Shown here in pieces: positions 18,257 to 26,464 of a stretch of 64,000 nucleotides of DNA (positions are counted from its first letter, which is position 1; every line of letters begins with the position of its first letter). Source of the stretch: Hoeflea sp038900095. GTDB lineage: Bacteria; Pseudomonadota; Alphaproteobacteria; Rhizobiales; Rhizobiaceae. The notes under the pieces were generated by a model. The model saw nothing but the letters and a program-made list of their open reading frames with translations, was not told where the DNA came from and did no database searches. The DNA is taken from NCBI RefSeq assembly GCF_038900095.1, contig NZ_JBBMQQ010000004.1, positions 186,001 to 250,000 of the forward strand, given 5' to 3'. The translations under genes were made by a program, and so were the position numbers.

Positions 18257-19102
18257 TCAGATCATCTGCAGCGGCTCGCGCGAGCGTGGCGGCGGGAACA
18301 GCTGGTCGAGTTCACCGATCTGGTCCTCGCTCAGTTCGATATCGGCGCTGGCGCGGTTTTCCGCCACCCGTTCCGGGCTTGAAGACTTCGGTATGGCAAT
18401 CACATTGTCGCGGCTGATGAGGAAGGCGAGCGCCAGTTGTGCCGGTGTGACGCCGAGGCGTCCCGCCATTTTTCCAAGCCCGTGATGGCGCATCAGCCGG
18501 CCTTCATCAAGCGGTGAATAGGCCATCAGCGGCATGGCATTCTCCGTCATCCATGGCATGAGATCGAACTCGATGCCCCGTGTCGACAGGTTGTAAAGCA
18601 CCTGGTTGGCGGCGCAATTGCCGCCTTGGGGCAGGGCGGAGAGCTGCCGCATTCCGACAGTGTCGAAGTTCGAGACACCCCAGCGGCCAATCTTCCCGGC
18701 GCCGCGTAATTCCTCGAACGCTTCCAGCGTGCCGCTCAGCGGATGGCGGCCGGGCCAGTGCAGCAGATAGAGATCGATATGGTCGGTGCCAAGCCGCTTG
18801 AGGCTGGCCTCGCAGGCGGCGATCGTGCCCTTGTGGCTGGCGTTGGACGGCAGCACCTTGGAGACGAGGAACACCTGATCGCGCCAGCCCCTGATGGCCT
18901 CGCCGGTGATCTCCTCGGCGCCTCCGCTGGCATACATCTCCGCCGTGTCGATCAGCGTCATGCCGCAATCGATGCCCGCCTGCAGCGCCCGGACCTCGCT
19001 TGCGGCCTCGGATCGGTTCTCGCCCATGTGCCAGGTTCCAAGGCCGAGCGCCGGCACGGTATGACCATCGGGGAAGCGGGCTGTGGGAAGCGGATGGCTC
19101 AT
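18257..19102 (-). CDS. Aldo/keto reductase
   Basis: The 281-residue protein fits the AKR (alpha/beta)8 barrel. The catalytic Asp and Tyr are in LIDTAEMYASG, Lys in FLVSKVLPSNASHKG, and His in DLYLLHWPGRHP. The NADPH-binding end VIAIPKSSSPERVAENRAS is present. The substrate cannot be told. It is convergent with ilvH and divergent from the LysE-type gene; a 7-bp inverted repeat (TGATCTG..CAGATCA) lies in the gap to ilvH. Confidence 0.9.
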   Translation of the reverse strand: MSHPLPTARFPDGHTVPALGLGTWHMGENRSEAASEVRALQAGIDCGMTLIDTAEMYASGGAEEITGEAIRGWRDQVFLVSKVLPSNASHKGTIAACEASLKRLGTDHIDLYLLHWPGRHPLSGTLEAFEELRGAGKIGRWGVSNFDTVGMRQLSALPQGGNCAANQVLYNLSTRGIEFDLMPWMTENAMPLMAYSPLDEGRLMRHHGLGKMAGRLGVTPAQLALAFLISRDNVIAIPKSSSPERVAENRASADIELSEDQIGELDQLFPPPRSREPLQMI

Positions 19103-19228
19103 GCAGGTCTCCTGTGCCGGGATGGGTGTCGATCACATTCTGGAATGCGGGCATGACGACAATTTGTTTGCCACGCACGAAAGGTGGTTTATCAACCATA
19201 GGCCGGCATTCAGCCGGCGGGAACGGAT

Positions 19229-19822
19229 ATGGTACTGGAAACTTTTCTGTCGCTGATCGTTTTCGCCTTCGTCACCTCGGTGACGCCGGGGCCGAACACC
19301 ATGATGCTGTTTGCCTCGGGCGTGAATTTCGGCTTCCGCCGCACCTTCCCGCACATGGTCGGCATCGGCGCCGGCTTCTTCTCTCTGCTGCTGGGCGTTG
19401 GCTTTGGTCTCGGCGCCCTGCTCAATACGGTGCCGGTTCTCTACACGGTGTTGAAAATCGCCGGCGGCGCCTATCTCGTCTATATCGCCTGGAAAATCGG
19501 CATGTCGCGGGCGATGCCCGACGGCAAGGTCGGTGAGCATCCACTGACGTTTTTGCAGGCGGCGGCGTTCCAGTGGGTCAACCCTAAGGCCTGGGTGATG
19601 GCCGTGACCGCAATGACCATCTACACCAACCCCGACCGCTACACGCTCACCGTGTTCCTGGTCGGCCTGGCTTTCGTGCTGACCAATTTCCCCGCAGTCT
19701 TCACCTGGGCAGGTTTCGGCTCGATGCTGAGATCCTGGCTGTCCGATCCGGTGCGTCTCAAATGGTTCAACATCACCATGGCGGTGCTGCTGGTTTTGAG
19801 CCTGTGGCCGATGTTGCGATAG
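19229..19822 (+). CDS. LysE-family amino-acid exporter
   Basis: The 197-residue membrane protein begins MVLETFLSLIVFAFVTSVTP followed by GPNTMMLFASG, the strongly conserved opening of LysE/RhtB translocators. About six hydrophobic helices follow, with the AAAFQWVNPKAWVMAVTA segment near the middle. Such proteins export amino acids or their derivatives. It ends 26 bases before the nitrile hydratase alpha gene on the same strand, so it may be co-transcribed and remove products of nitrile metabolism; that link is inference. Confidence 0.88.
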   Translation: MVLETFLSLIVFAFVTSVTPGPNTMMLFASGVNFGFRRTFPHMVGIGAGFFSLLLGVGFGLGALLNTVPVLYTVLKIAGGAYLVYIAWKIGMSRAMPDGKVGEHPLTFLQAAAFQWVNPKAWVMAVTAMTIYTNPDRYTLTVFLVGLAFVLTNFPAVFTWAGFGSMLRSWLSDPVRLKWFNITMAVLLVLSLWPMLR

Positions 19823-19848
19823 CTCATCGAGAGGATTAACCTGCCGCC

Positions 19849-20517
19849 ATGTCCCATGATCACCACGACCACCATCACGACAACGAGCTCGATCCCTTCG
19901 CGGCCCGGGTCAAGGCGCTGGAGACCATCCTCACCGAAAAGGGGCTGATCGACCCGGCGGCCATCGACACCATCGTCGAGACCTACGAGCACAAGGTCGG
20001 CCCGCGCAACGGCGCCCGCGTGGTGGCAAAGGCCTGGACCGATCCCGGCTTCGCCGAATGGCTTGAGCGTGATGCCACGGCGGCCATCGCCTCTCTTGGC
20101 TACAGCGGCCGCCAGGGCGAACACATGCAGGCGGTGTTCAACACCCCCGATACCCATAATTTCATCGTCTGCACCCTGTGCTCCTGCTATCCGTGGACCG
20201 TGCTCGGCGTACCGCCGGTCTGGTACAAGGCGCCGCCCTACCGCAGCCAGGCGGTGATCAATCCGCGCGGCGTGTTGGCGGAATTCGGCCTCGTGCTGCC
20301 GGAGGAAACCCGTATTCGGGTGTGGGATTCCACCGCCGAGCTGCGCTACATGGTGGTGCCGATGCGCCCGGCGGAAACCGGAGACTTGAGCGAAGACGAA
20401 CTGGCGAAACTGGTGACGCGCGATTCGATGATCGGCACCGGCCTGCCGCTGAGGCCCGGATCGCTTGGCCCGGGCGCACTCTGGCCGCCGCAGACCGATC
20501 CCGGGGCAGCCACATGA
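19849..20517 (+). CDS. nthA: Nitrile hydratase alpha subunit, cobalt type
   Basis: Nitrile hydratase converts nitriles to amides. The 222-residue alpha subunit holds the metal site CTLCSC at residues 108-113, where the middle Thr marks the cobalt type (iron enzymes have CSLCSC). VYGVPPVWYK-type context and VRVWDSTAELRYMVVPMRP-like C-terminal text are seen. The N-terminus is His-rich (HDHHDHHHDN), possibly metal-binding. The end overlaps the beta gene start by four bases (ATGA). Gene order alpha-beta-accessory is noted because many cobalt-type clusters start with beta. Confidence 0.95.
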   Translation: MSHDHHDHHHDNELDPFAARVKALETILTEKGLIDPAAIDTIVETYEHKVGPRNGARVVAKAWTDPGFAEWLERDATAAIASLGYSGRQGEHMQAVFNTPDTHNFIVCTLCSCYPWTVLGVPPVWYKAPPYRSQAVINPRGVLAEFGLVLPEETRIRVWDSTAELRYMVVPMRPAETGDLSEDELAKLVTRDSMIGTGLPLRPGSLGPGALWPPQTDPGAAT

Positions 20518-21173
20518 ACGGGCCGCATGATCTCGGCGGGCAGATGGGCTTTGGCCCGGTTGCGCCGGAAACCGACGAGCCGGTCTTCCACGCTGGTTGG
20601 GAGCGCCGCGCACTCGGCATCACCCTTGCAACCGGAGCGTTCGGCGCCTGGAACATCGATGAAAGCCGCCACGCCCGCGAAAGCCTGCATCCGGCGACCT
20701 ATTACTCGGCAAGCTACTATGAAATCTGGATCCGGGCGCTGGAGACATTGCTCGAGCGCCATGGTTTTGTCTCCCCTGACGAGCTTGCGGCCGGCCACAA
20801 GATCTGGCCCGGCGTCAAACCGAAACGCGTGCTCCACGCTTCCGATGTGGCTGCTGTTCTGGCGCGTGGCGGACCCTGCAACCGCGAGGTCGAGGCGGCG
20901 CCCAAATTCGATGCTGGCGACCGGGTGCGCACCATCAACGAGCACCCGCAGGGCCACACCAGGCTACCGCGCTATGCCCGCGGCAAAACCGGTGTGATCG
21001 AAGCGGTGCGCGAGGGCTTTGTCTTCCCCGACACCAATGCCCACGGCAAGGGCGAGGTCCCGCAGCATGTCTATACCGTCAGCTTCGATGGTCGGGAGTT
21101 GTGGGGGCAGGGGGGCGACCCGGCGCTGACCGTGTCGATTGACGCCTGGGAGAGCTATCTTGAACCCGCCTGA
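20514..21173 (+). CDS. nthB: Nitrile hydratase beta subunit
   Basis: The 219-residue protein starts MNGPHDLGGQMGFGPVAPET, the conserved beta-subunit opening. It has YYEIWIRALETLLERHG, and the C-terminal SH3-like barrel with FDAGDRVRTINEHPQGHTRL and the VYTVSFDGRELWG strand. It pairs with the alpha subunit and helps form the active site. Its ATG overlaps the alpha stop, and its end overlaps the accessory gene, so the three are translationally coupled. Confidence 0.94.
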   Translation: MNGPHDLGGQMGFGPVAPETDEPVFHAGWERRALGITLATGAFGAWNIDESRHARESLHPATYYSASYYEIWIRALETLLERHGFVSPDELAAGHKIWPGVKPKRVLHASDVAAVLARGGPCNREVEAAPKFDAGDRVRTINEHPQGHTRLPRYARGKTGVIEAVREGFVFPDTNAHGKGEVPQHVYTVSFDGRELWGQGGDPALTVSIDAWESYLEPA

Positions 21174-21525
21174 ACCGGACAAGCCATTTCAACTGCCCGC
21201 AGGAACCGATCCCGATGCGCCCGCATTTGCCGAACCCTGGCAGGCACAGGCCTTCGCGCTCGCGGTAGCGCTGCATGAGCGCGGGCTGTTTACCTGGACC
21301 GAATGGGCAGCCGCGCTCTCCCGGCAAGTCGCCAAACCCGGTGCCGCAGCCGATGGCAGCGATTATTACCAGCACTGGCTGGCCGCGCTCGAGGGGTTGC
21401 TGGGCGAAAAGGGCGTGACTGGCCGGGACATGGTCGACGCACTTTCCGCATCCTGGCAGCGTGCCGCCCACGCGACACCGCACGGGCAACCGATCAGGCT
21501 GGAAAATGACCCCGAGAAGGTGTGA
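21160..21525 (+). CDS. Nitrile hydratase accessory (activator) protein
   Basis: About 121 residues related to the N-terminal part of the beta subunit: AFAEPWQAQAFALAVALHER, WAAALSRQVAKPG and YYQHWLAALEGLLGEKG. That is the pattern of the small cobalt-loading chaperones that swap subunits with nitrile hydratase during metal insertion. No ATG is available at the right place. TTG 21160 is the likely start, with GGGAGAG five bases upstream; the frame also extends to TTG 21139. It overlaps the end of nthB. Confidence 0.85.
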   Translation: MNPPEPDKPFQLPAGTDPDAPAFAEPWQAQAFALAVALHERGLFTWTEWAAALSRQVAKPGAAADGSDYYQHWLAALEGLLGEKGVTGRDMVDALSASWQRAAHATPHGQPIRLENDPEKV

Positions 21526-21552
21526 AGCCGGGCTGTTCTTGCCTGCCTGACC

Positions 21553-22002
21553 TCAGTTGAGCCAGTCGGGCGCCTTGTTGAACGGAGTTCCGAACCGTGC
21601 CAGCCAAAGGCTGCGGGCAATCCGCCGGGCAATCACCACAATCGCCGCCGCAGTGTCAGCTTGAAACAGCTTTGACGTTGTGCTTTCGAACAGCTCCAGC
21701 CACTGCCGGAAATCGTCTTCTTCCAGATCCGGCAAGCCATTGTGCTTTACCACGGGCTGTCCGGAATACTCGCCCGAATGCAGCAGCACCGAACGCCAGA
21801 ACTTGTTCATCCGTTCCAGGTGCGGCTCCCACTTGCCCGCAAGCCGGTCCTCGAACAGCGGGCCGAGGCGCGGATGTGTGCGGATGTCCCCGTAGAACCT
21901 GTCGACCAGCTGCGCAATCTCGCCCGGCGAGATGTCGACTGCCGGTGTCCGTGGCGGTGCCGGGCGGGCGGTGAGCACGATCGATGCGGGCTTGTCAGCC
22001 AT
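21553..22002 (-). CDS. Group III truncated haemoglobin
   Basis: The 149-residue protein has the 2-on-2 globin core: IAQLVDRFYGDIRTHPRLGP, then HLERMNKFWRSVLLHSGEY, and HNGLPDLEEDDFRQWLELFE, where the proximal-type His lies. Group III truncated globins are mainly linked to oxygen or NO chemistry. It overlaps the upstream 52-residue membrane gene by eight bases and is divergent from an NsrR-like regulator, which points to a nitrosative-stress role. The role is inference; the fold call is firm. Confidence 0.88.
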   Translation of the reverse strand: MADKPASIVLTARPAPPRTPAVDISPGEIAQLVDRFYGDIRTHPRLGPLFEDRLAGKWEPHLERMNKFWRSVLLHSGEYSGQPVVKHNGLPDLEEDDFRQWLELFESTTSKLFQADTAAAIVVIARRIARSLWLARFGTPFNKAPDWLN

Positions 22003-22153
22003 AATATTTCAGCGCGATCAGCAACGCGATCGCTCCCCAGAAGCACATGTTGATAAACGAGCGGATCAGGCCGCCATCCTGTTCTACCGTAATGCCGAGC
22101 TTCTGGCGAACCAGATCGCCCGGGAGCAGAAACAGCCAGAGCAATGTTTTCAT
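21995..22153 (-). CDS. 52-residue membrane protein co-transcribed with the truncated globin
   Basis: The frame begins MKTLLWLFLLPGDLVRQKLG at ATG 22153, with AGAGG just upstream, and ends with a hydrophobic helix (FINMCFWGAIALLIALKYYG). It overlaps the globin start by eight bases and sits directly behind the NsrR-like operator. I do not recognise a family. Two hydrophobic stretches suggest a small inner-membrane protein, perhaps an anchor or partner for the globin. An upstream frame extension to 22288 would cross the operator and regulator start and is rejected. Confidence 0.65.
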   Translation of the reverse strand: MKTLLWLFLLPGDLVRQKLGITVEQDGGLIRSFINMCFWGAIALLIALKYYG

Positions 22154-22167
22154 GACGACCTCTTTTC

Positions 22168-22184
22168 TGGTATTTGAATTACCA
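22168..22184. promoter_or_regulatory. Candidate NsrR-type operator
   Basis: TGGTATTTGAATTACCA is a near-perfect 17-base dyad located 15 bases upstream of the 52-residue membrane gene and 56 bases upstream of the divergent nsrR-like gene. Rrf2-family regulators bind such AT-centred palindromes. Confidence 0.5.
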
Positions 22185-22239
22185 CTATTAGATCGCCAAG
22201 CAAAATGCAATATATGATATACCAGTATCGAGGTATCCC

Positions 22240-22629
22240 ATGCGTCTGACCCTGCACACCGATTATGCATTTCGCGTGCTGATGGCACTGGCGCGCGCTC
22301 CCGATCAGGTGCAATCGGTCGATGATCTGGCGCGCGAGTTCTCTGTGTCGAAACATCACCTTATGAAGGTTGCCCAAAACCTGACCGCCGGCGGTTTCGT
22401 TTCCACCGTTCGCGGCCGCAATGGCGGCCTGCGCCTGGCAATGCCTGCGCGCGACATCAATCTCAAGGCGGTGGCCCTGCACATGGAACCCGATTTCAAC
22501 ATCGCCGGCTGCTTTGGCGACGAGCAATGCTCCTTCCTGCCGCGTTGCGGCCTCAAGGGCGTGCTGGGGCAGGCCAAGATGGCCTTCCTTCAAACGCTGG
22601 CAAAGCATGATCTTGAATCGATTCTCTAG
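22240..22629 (+). CDS. nsrR: Rrf2-family regulator, NsrR-like
   Basis: The 129-residue protein has an N-terminal winged helix starting MRLTLHTDYAFRVLMALARA, followed by VDDLAREFSVSKHHLMKV and a wing VSTVRGRNGGLRLA. Three cysteines in C-x5-C-x5-C (AGCFGDEQCSFLPRCGL) match the iron-sulfur site of NsrR, which senses nitric oxide. Its divergent partners are a truncated globin and a small membrane protein, a typical NsrR target set. RirA or IscR cannot be fully excluded but the cysteine spacing and neighbours favour NsrR. Confidence 0.85.
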   Translation: MRLTLHTDYAFRVLMALARAPDQVQSVDDLAREFSVSKHHLMKVAQNLTAGGFVSTVRGRNGGLRLAMPARDINLKAVALHMEPDFNIAGCFGDEQCSFLPRCGLKGVLGQAKMAFLQTLAKHDLESIL

Positions 22630-22685
22630 CCCGATCGGCTGAATTGCCGGGTCGCATCGCCTTGCCGAATCTGCCATGAGGGATC

Positions 22686-23813
22686 ATGAAGTTTTCTCCC
22701 CAACAGGATGAGGCGCTCAAAGCCGTCTCGCGCTGGCTCAAGGATGGCCAGACCCCGATCTTCCGCTTGTTCGGCTATGCCGGCACCGGCAAGACCACGC
22801 TGGCCAAGTATTTCGCCGACAATGTCGATGGCGAAGTGCTGTTTGCAGCCTTCACCGGCAAGGCGGCCCAGGTGCTGCGTGCCCGCGGCGCCAAGAACGC
22901 CCGCACCATCCATTCGCTGATCTACCGGCCCAAGGGCGAGGAGGAGGTTTCCGACGAGGAAACCGGCAAGACCACCGTTTCGCCGATGTTCGCCATCAAC
23001 CGGCAGAGCCCGCTGGCGCAAGCAGCACTCATCATCATCGATGAATGCTCAATGGTCGACGAGGCGCTGGGCAAGGACCTGATGAGTTTCGGCACGCCGA
23101 TCCTGGTGCTCGGCGATCCCGGACAGTTGCCGCCGATCTCCGGTGGCGGTTTCTTCACCGAGCACGAGCCCGACATCCTGCTTACCGAAATTCACCGCCA
23201 GGCCCGCGACAACCCGATCATCGATCTGGCCATGCAGGTGCGTGAAGGCCGCGAGATCATGCATGGCGATTACGGCGCAGCCCAGGTGATCGGCAAGAAC
23301 GAGGTCGACCGCGACATGGTGCTCGAGGCCGACCAGGTGCTGGTCGGGATCAACCGCACCCGCCGCCGTTACAACCAGCGTCTGCGGGAGTTGAAGGGGT
23401 TTGACCAGAATTATCCGCAGGCCGGCGACAAGCTTGTCTGCCTGAGGAACGATCCTGCCAAGGGCCTGCTCAACGGCTCGCTCTGGCAGGTCATGACCTC
23501 GTCCAAGGAAACCGTCAAACCCGGCATCAACCTGCTGGTACGGCCCGAGGATGACGACATGGAGCGCGGCTCGGCCAAGATCAAGCTGCTCAAGAGCGCT
23601 TTCGACGATCCGGATCTGGACGTGCCCTGGCAGACCAAGAAGCGCTACGACGATTTCGACTATGGCTACGCGCTCACCGTCCACAAGGCGCAAGGGTCGC
23701 AATGGAACTCCGTCGTCCTGTTCGATGAAAGCTTTGCCTTCCGCGACAGCCGCGAACGCTGGCTCTACACCGCGATCACACGGGCTGCCGAACGGCTGGT
23801 CATTGTCAGGTAA
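22686..23813 (+). CDS. RecD-like superfamily 1 DNA helicase
   Basis: The 375-residue protein has Walker A GYAGTGKTT at residues 30-38, Walker B IIIDECSMVD, and GDPGQLPPISGGGFF. The helicase end motifs YALTVHKAQGSQW and ERWLYTAITRAAERLV follow. This is the short, single-subunit RecD2/Dda-like form, without the long N-terminal part of RecD2. It likely unwinds DNA in repair or at forks. It ends with an 8-base convergent overlap with the EAL gene. Confidence 0.88.
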   Translation: MKFSPQQDEALKAVSRWLKDGQTPIFRLFGYAGTGKTTLAKYFADNVDGEVLFAAFTGKAAQVLRARGAKNARTIHSLIYRPKGEEEVSDEETGKTTVSPMFAINRQSPLAQAALIIIDECSMVDEALGKDLMSFGTPILVLGDPGQLPPISGGGFFTEHEPDILLTEIHRQARDNPIIDLAMQVREGREIMHGDYGAAQVIGKNEVDRDMVLEADQVLVGINRTRRRYNQRLRELKGFDQNYPQAGDKLVCLRNDPAKGLLNGSLWQVMTSSKETVKPGINLLVRPEDDDMERGSAKIKLLKSAFDDPDLDVPWQTKKRYDDFDYGYALTVHKAQGSQWNSVVLFDESFAFRDSRERWLYTAITRAAERLVIVR

Positions 23814-25224
23814 AGCTCTGGACCAGCACGGCCTGCACGGGCTGTTCCATCGGCGCGGTGTGCGGCTTGGGTGAAGCGGAGGCCGAAGCCCGGTGCAGAT
23901 GCGCGGCGAAGTCGGCTTCCGGCATCGGCCTGCCAAAATGATAGCCCTGAAACTCGTGGCATCCGCAATCGAGCAGGAAGGCATGCTGGTCCGGGGTCTC
24001 GATGCCTTCGGCCAGCACCACGAAGCCGAGATCGAGGCCAAGCTGGACGATGCTCCTGACCAGTGCCGCGCCACGTTCGCTTTCCTGCGATTCCTGCACG
24101 AAGCTGCGATCGATCTTGAGCTCGTCGAGCGGCAGGCGGCGCAGATAGCTCAGCGATGAATACCCGGTGCCAAAATCATCCAGCGCAAAGCGGATGCCCT
24201 GGGCGCGCAGGTTTTCCATCCTGGTCACCGTTGACGCCAGATCATACACAAGCACGCTTTCGGTCAGCTCCAGTTTCAGCCGCGACGGATCGATGCCGTG
24301 GAAACGCACGGCTTCGAGAACCGAGCTCTCGAAATCCTCGACCTGGAACTGGCTGGCGCTGACATTGACCGCCAGCGTCAGCTTGCCCAGCACCGGATCA
24401 TCGCTCCATGCCGCCAGCGTGCGGCAGGCTTCCTTGAGCACCCAGCCACCCAGCAGCGGCATCAGGCCTGCCTCTTCGGCCACCGGGATGAAGTCGCCCG
24501 GCGGGATCTGGCCGCGCTCGGGGTGCTGCCAGCGCAACAGCGCTTCGGTGCCGCGAATGGTACCGGCATCGTCGATCTGCGGCTGGAAATACAATTGCAT
24601 TTCCGAGTTGCGGACAGCATTGCGCAATTGCAGCGCCAGCCCCTTGGGCCGGGTGAACTCGCGCTGCAGCGCATAGATGCCGCCGTACAGCAACGCGGTT
24701 GCCAGGATCGAATTGACCCAGACGCCATTGGTGCGGATCTCGTCGGAAATCGGTTGGGCGAACGGAAACATGTACGATGTGCTCGCCAGCACGACGAACA
24801 GGCAAAGGCAGGCCGCGGCTATCACCAGGTGGATCTTCGACGGATGCCGCACATGGTTGATGAAGCCGAGAAAGGCGATGTCGAGCAGGTAGAGATGGGT
24901 GTTTCTCGGAAACGCTGCGGTTGGCTGGTCAAACGTCAGCGCGAAGCAGGTAACGAAGACCATCAGCGCCAGTTGCGTGGCGATGGTTGCGGCATTCAGC
25001 CGGCCGGTTTCAAGCAGCAGCCAGCCCCCGGCTGCCACTCCGACAAGGATCAGGTCGGCCATGACGAACGGCCATTGCTGTTTCCAGGAAAAGAAGACGG
25101 CCCACAGCAGACCAATCCCGATGACCATGACACACGCAATCTGATAGATGAAAATGAGCTGCCGCGACTGTTTGTCGGCCTCTGCTTCATTCACCGTCAT
25201 CTGATGGGATCCTGCCAACGTCAT
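23806..25224 (-). CDS. Membrane-anchored EAL-domain c-di-GMP phosphodiesterase
   Basis: About 472 residues: roughly six hydrophobic helices in the first 190, then a complete EAL domain without a GGDEF domain. The signature GTEALLRWQHPERG, the acid in LELTESVL, the motif DDFGTGYSSLSYLRRLP with LKIDRSFV, and VLAEGIET are intact, so catalysis of c-di-GMP breakdown is likely. The start may be ATG 25224 (AGGCGAG right before it) or ATG 25200 (AGGA about ten bases upstream). A hairpin in the leader covers the first of these starts. Confidence 0.9.
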   Translation of the reverse strand: MTLAGSHQMTVNEAEADKQSRQLIFIYQIACVMVIGIGLLWAVFFSWKQQWPFVMADLILVGVAAGGWLLLETGRLNAATIATQLALMVFVTCFALTFDQPTAAFPRNTHLYLLDIAFLGFINHVRHPSKIHLVIAAACLCLFVVLASTSYMFPFAQPISDEIRTNGVWVNSILATALLYGGIYALQREFTRPKGLALQLRNAVRNSEMQLYFQPQIDDAGTIRGTEALLRWQHPERGQIPPGDFIPVAEEAGLMPLLGGWVLKEACRTLAAWSDDPVLGKLTLAVNVSASQFQVEDFESSVLEAVRFHGIDPSRLKLELTESVLVYDLASTVTRMENLRAQGIRFALDDFGTGYSSLSYLRRLPLDELKIDRSFVQESQESERGAALVRSIVQLGLDLGFVVLAEGIETPDQHAFLLDCGCHEFQGYHFGRPMPEADFAAHLHRASASASPKPHTAPMEQPVQAVLVQSFT

Positions 25225-25277
25225 CTCGCCTGTTAGGTCCTGCAGTGGCGAAACTTGTGCAACTGTCGGGCGAGATG
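25222..25277 (-). promoter_or_regulatory. Leader hairpin covering the EAL gene ribosome site and start
   Basis: CATCTCGCC (25222-25230) and GGCGAGATG (25269-25277) are perfectly complementary. On the minus-strand mRNA the 3' arm is the AGGCGAG ribosome site plus the ATG start at 25224. The 5' arm lies 38 bases upstream, so folding would block initiation. The remaining part of the 292-base gap up to 25516 shows no gene I can support. Confidence 0.5.
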
Positions 25278-25516
25278 ATTAGCATTGCAGAATTTAAGGA
25301 TGTAATCATATAGGGCTACAACTTATCACCGGTGTGTTGTGGTGCGACAAGGTGTAATGACGCCGGACGGGCCTGTTGTGGTTGCCTTCCGGTATGGGAT
25401 AGCGTGAGTTTGGTTGCCGGTTTTGCCAATGCCGTTAGCGGCATCCCAACCGCTTCGAATACCGGCAAGGCATGTTATAGGGTGGCGCGACCATATCCGA
25501 AGCGACGGAAACTGCG

Positions 25517-26206
25517 ATGATTCCCTGGAACCGGCTTGACGCCGTTCAACTTGAAGACGGCGGTGAGCTCAAGCTGATGCAACGCGGCAGCGAGTTCTCC
25601 ATCATGCTTGGCTCGAACGAGCTGATGAACAGCCGGCTGAGCGGCTCCGAGGAGGCGTTGGCCAATCTTGCCGCGGAAAAGCTTGAGGGCAGGAAAGCGC
25701 AGCGCATGCTGATCGGCGGGCTCGGCATGGGCTTTACCCTGCGCGCCGCGCTCAGGCGCCTCGACGCTGAGGCGCGCATCACCGTCGCCGAACTTGTGCC
25801 CGAAGTGATCGCATGGGCGAAAGGCCCGATGGCGGACGTCTTCGATGGCTGTCTTGAAAACCCCTGCGTCAGCCTGCACACGGGCGATGTCGGAGAACTG
25901 ATCCGCGGCAGCGTCAGCGCCTGGGACTCGATCTTGCTCGACGTCGACAACGGTCCCGACGGGCTGACCCGGCAGGGCAATGATGCGCTCTATTCCGCCC
26001 AGGGGCTCGCAAGCGCCCATCGCGCGCTCAAGCCCGGCGGGGTCTTTTCGGTCTGGTCCTCCGCCCCCGATCCCGCCTTCACACGACGGTTGAAACAGGC
26101 GGGATTTCAGGTTGCCGAGGTGCCGACCCGCGCCAGCACGAAAAAGCGGGGCGCGCGGCACATGATCTGGCTGGCCGCCAAGCCGGGGCTTGCCCCTCAA
26201 GCCTGA
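25517..26206 (+). CDS. Spermidine-synthase-like methyltransferase-fold protein
   Basis: The 229-residue protein has the Rossmann opening RMLIGGLGMGFTLRAAL followed by an acidic strand end (ITVAELVPEVIAW). SILLDVDNGPDGLTRQGNDA and LKPGGVFSVWSSAPDP follow, as in spermidine synthase and class I methyltransferases. The N-terminal beta domain of true spermidine synthases is short here and the putrescine-binding residues are not clear, so it is safest as a spermidine synthase-family protein of unknown reaction. It stands alone between two regulatory genes. Confidence 0.75.
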   Translation: MIPWNRLDAVQLEDGGELKLMQRGSEFSIMLGSNELMNSRLSGSEEALANLAAEKLEGRKAQRMLIGGLGMGFTLRAALRRLDAEARITVAELVPEVIAWAKGPMADVFDGCLENPCVSLHTGDVGELIRGSVSAWDSILLDVDNGPDGLTRQGNDALYSAQGLASAHRALKPGGVFSVWSSAPDPAFTRRLKQAGFQVAEVPTRASTKKRGARHMIWLAAKPGLAPQA

Positions 26207-26388
26207 GAGGAAAACTGCGGCCGGCCGCACCGGCATGCTTCGCTTGGGCTGTGTGAAGAGAGGCAGCGTCCGGGGCAAAAAGGGCGCTCAAGAGGCTGAT
26301 ATGATGGAGAAAACATCAAAATATCAAAATCTCATATAAGCCTGTTTAAGGCTCGTTAGCCATTTGAAAATAGTTGTTGGGAGAGATC

Positions 26389-26460
26389 ATGAGGGTCTCG
26401 TTGCGAGCTCTGAAAGCGGCAGATGACTGCCCCGGCTCATGTGCCATCATCAGGGAATAG
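26389..26460 (+). CDS. Possible 23-codon upstream frame of the chemoreceptor gene
   Basis: ATG 26389 follows GGGAGAG at a five-base gap, the best ribosome site in this region, and the frame reads MRVSLRALKAADDCPGSCAI to a TAG at 26458-26460. The stop lies four bases before the chemoreceptor ATG. It could couple or gate translation of the receptor. No homology is recognised and the frame is short, so this is tentative. Confidence 0.35.
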   Translation: MRVSLRALKAADDCPGSCAIIRE

Positions 26461-26464
26461 AATT

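Noticed and set aside
25332..25520. 62-codon frame before the spermidine-synthase-like gene
   Set aside because: No ribosome site, no homology, Cys-rich low-complexity text.
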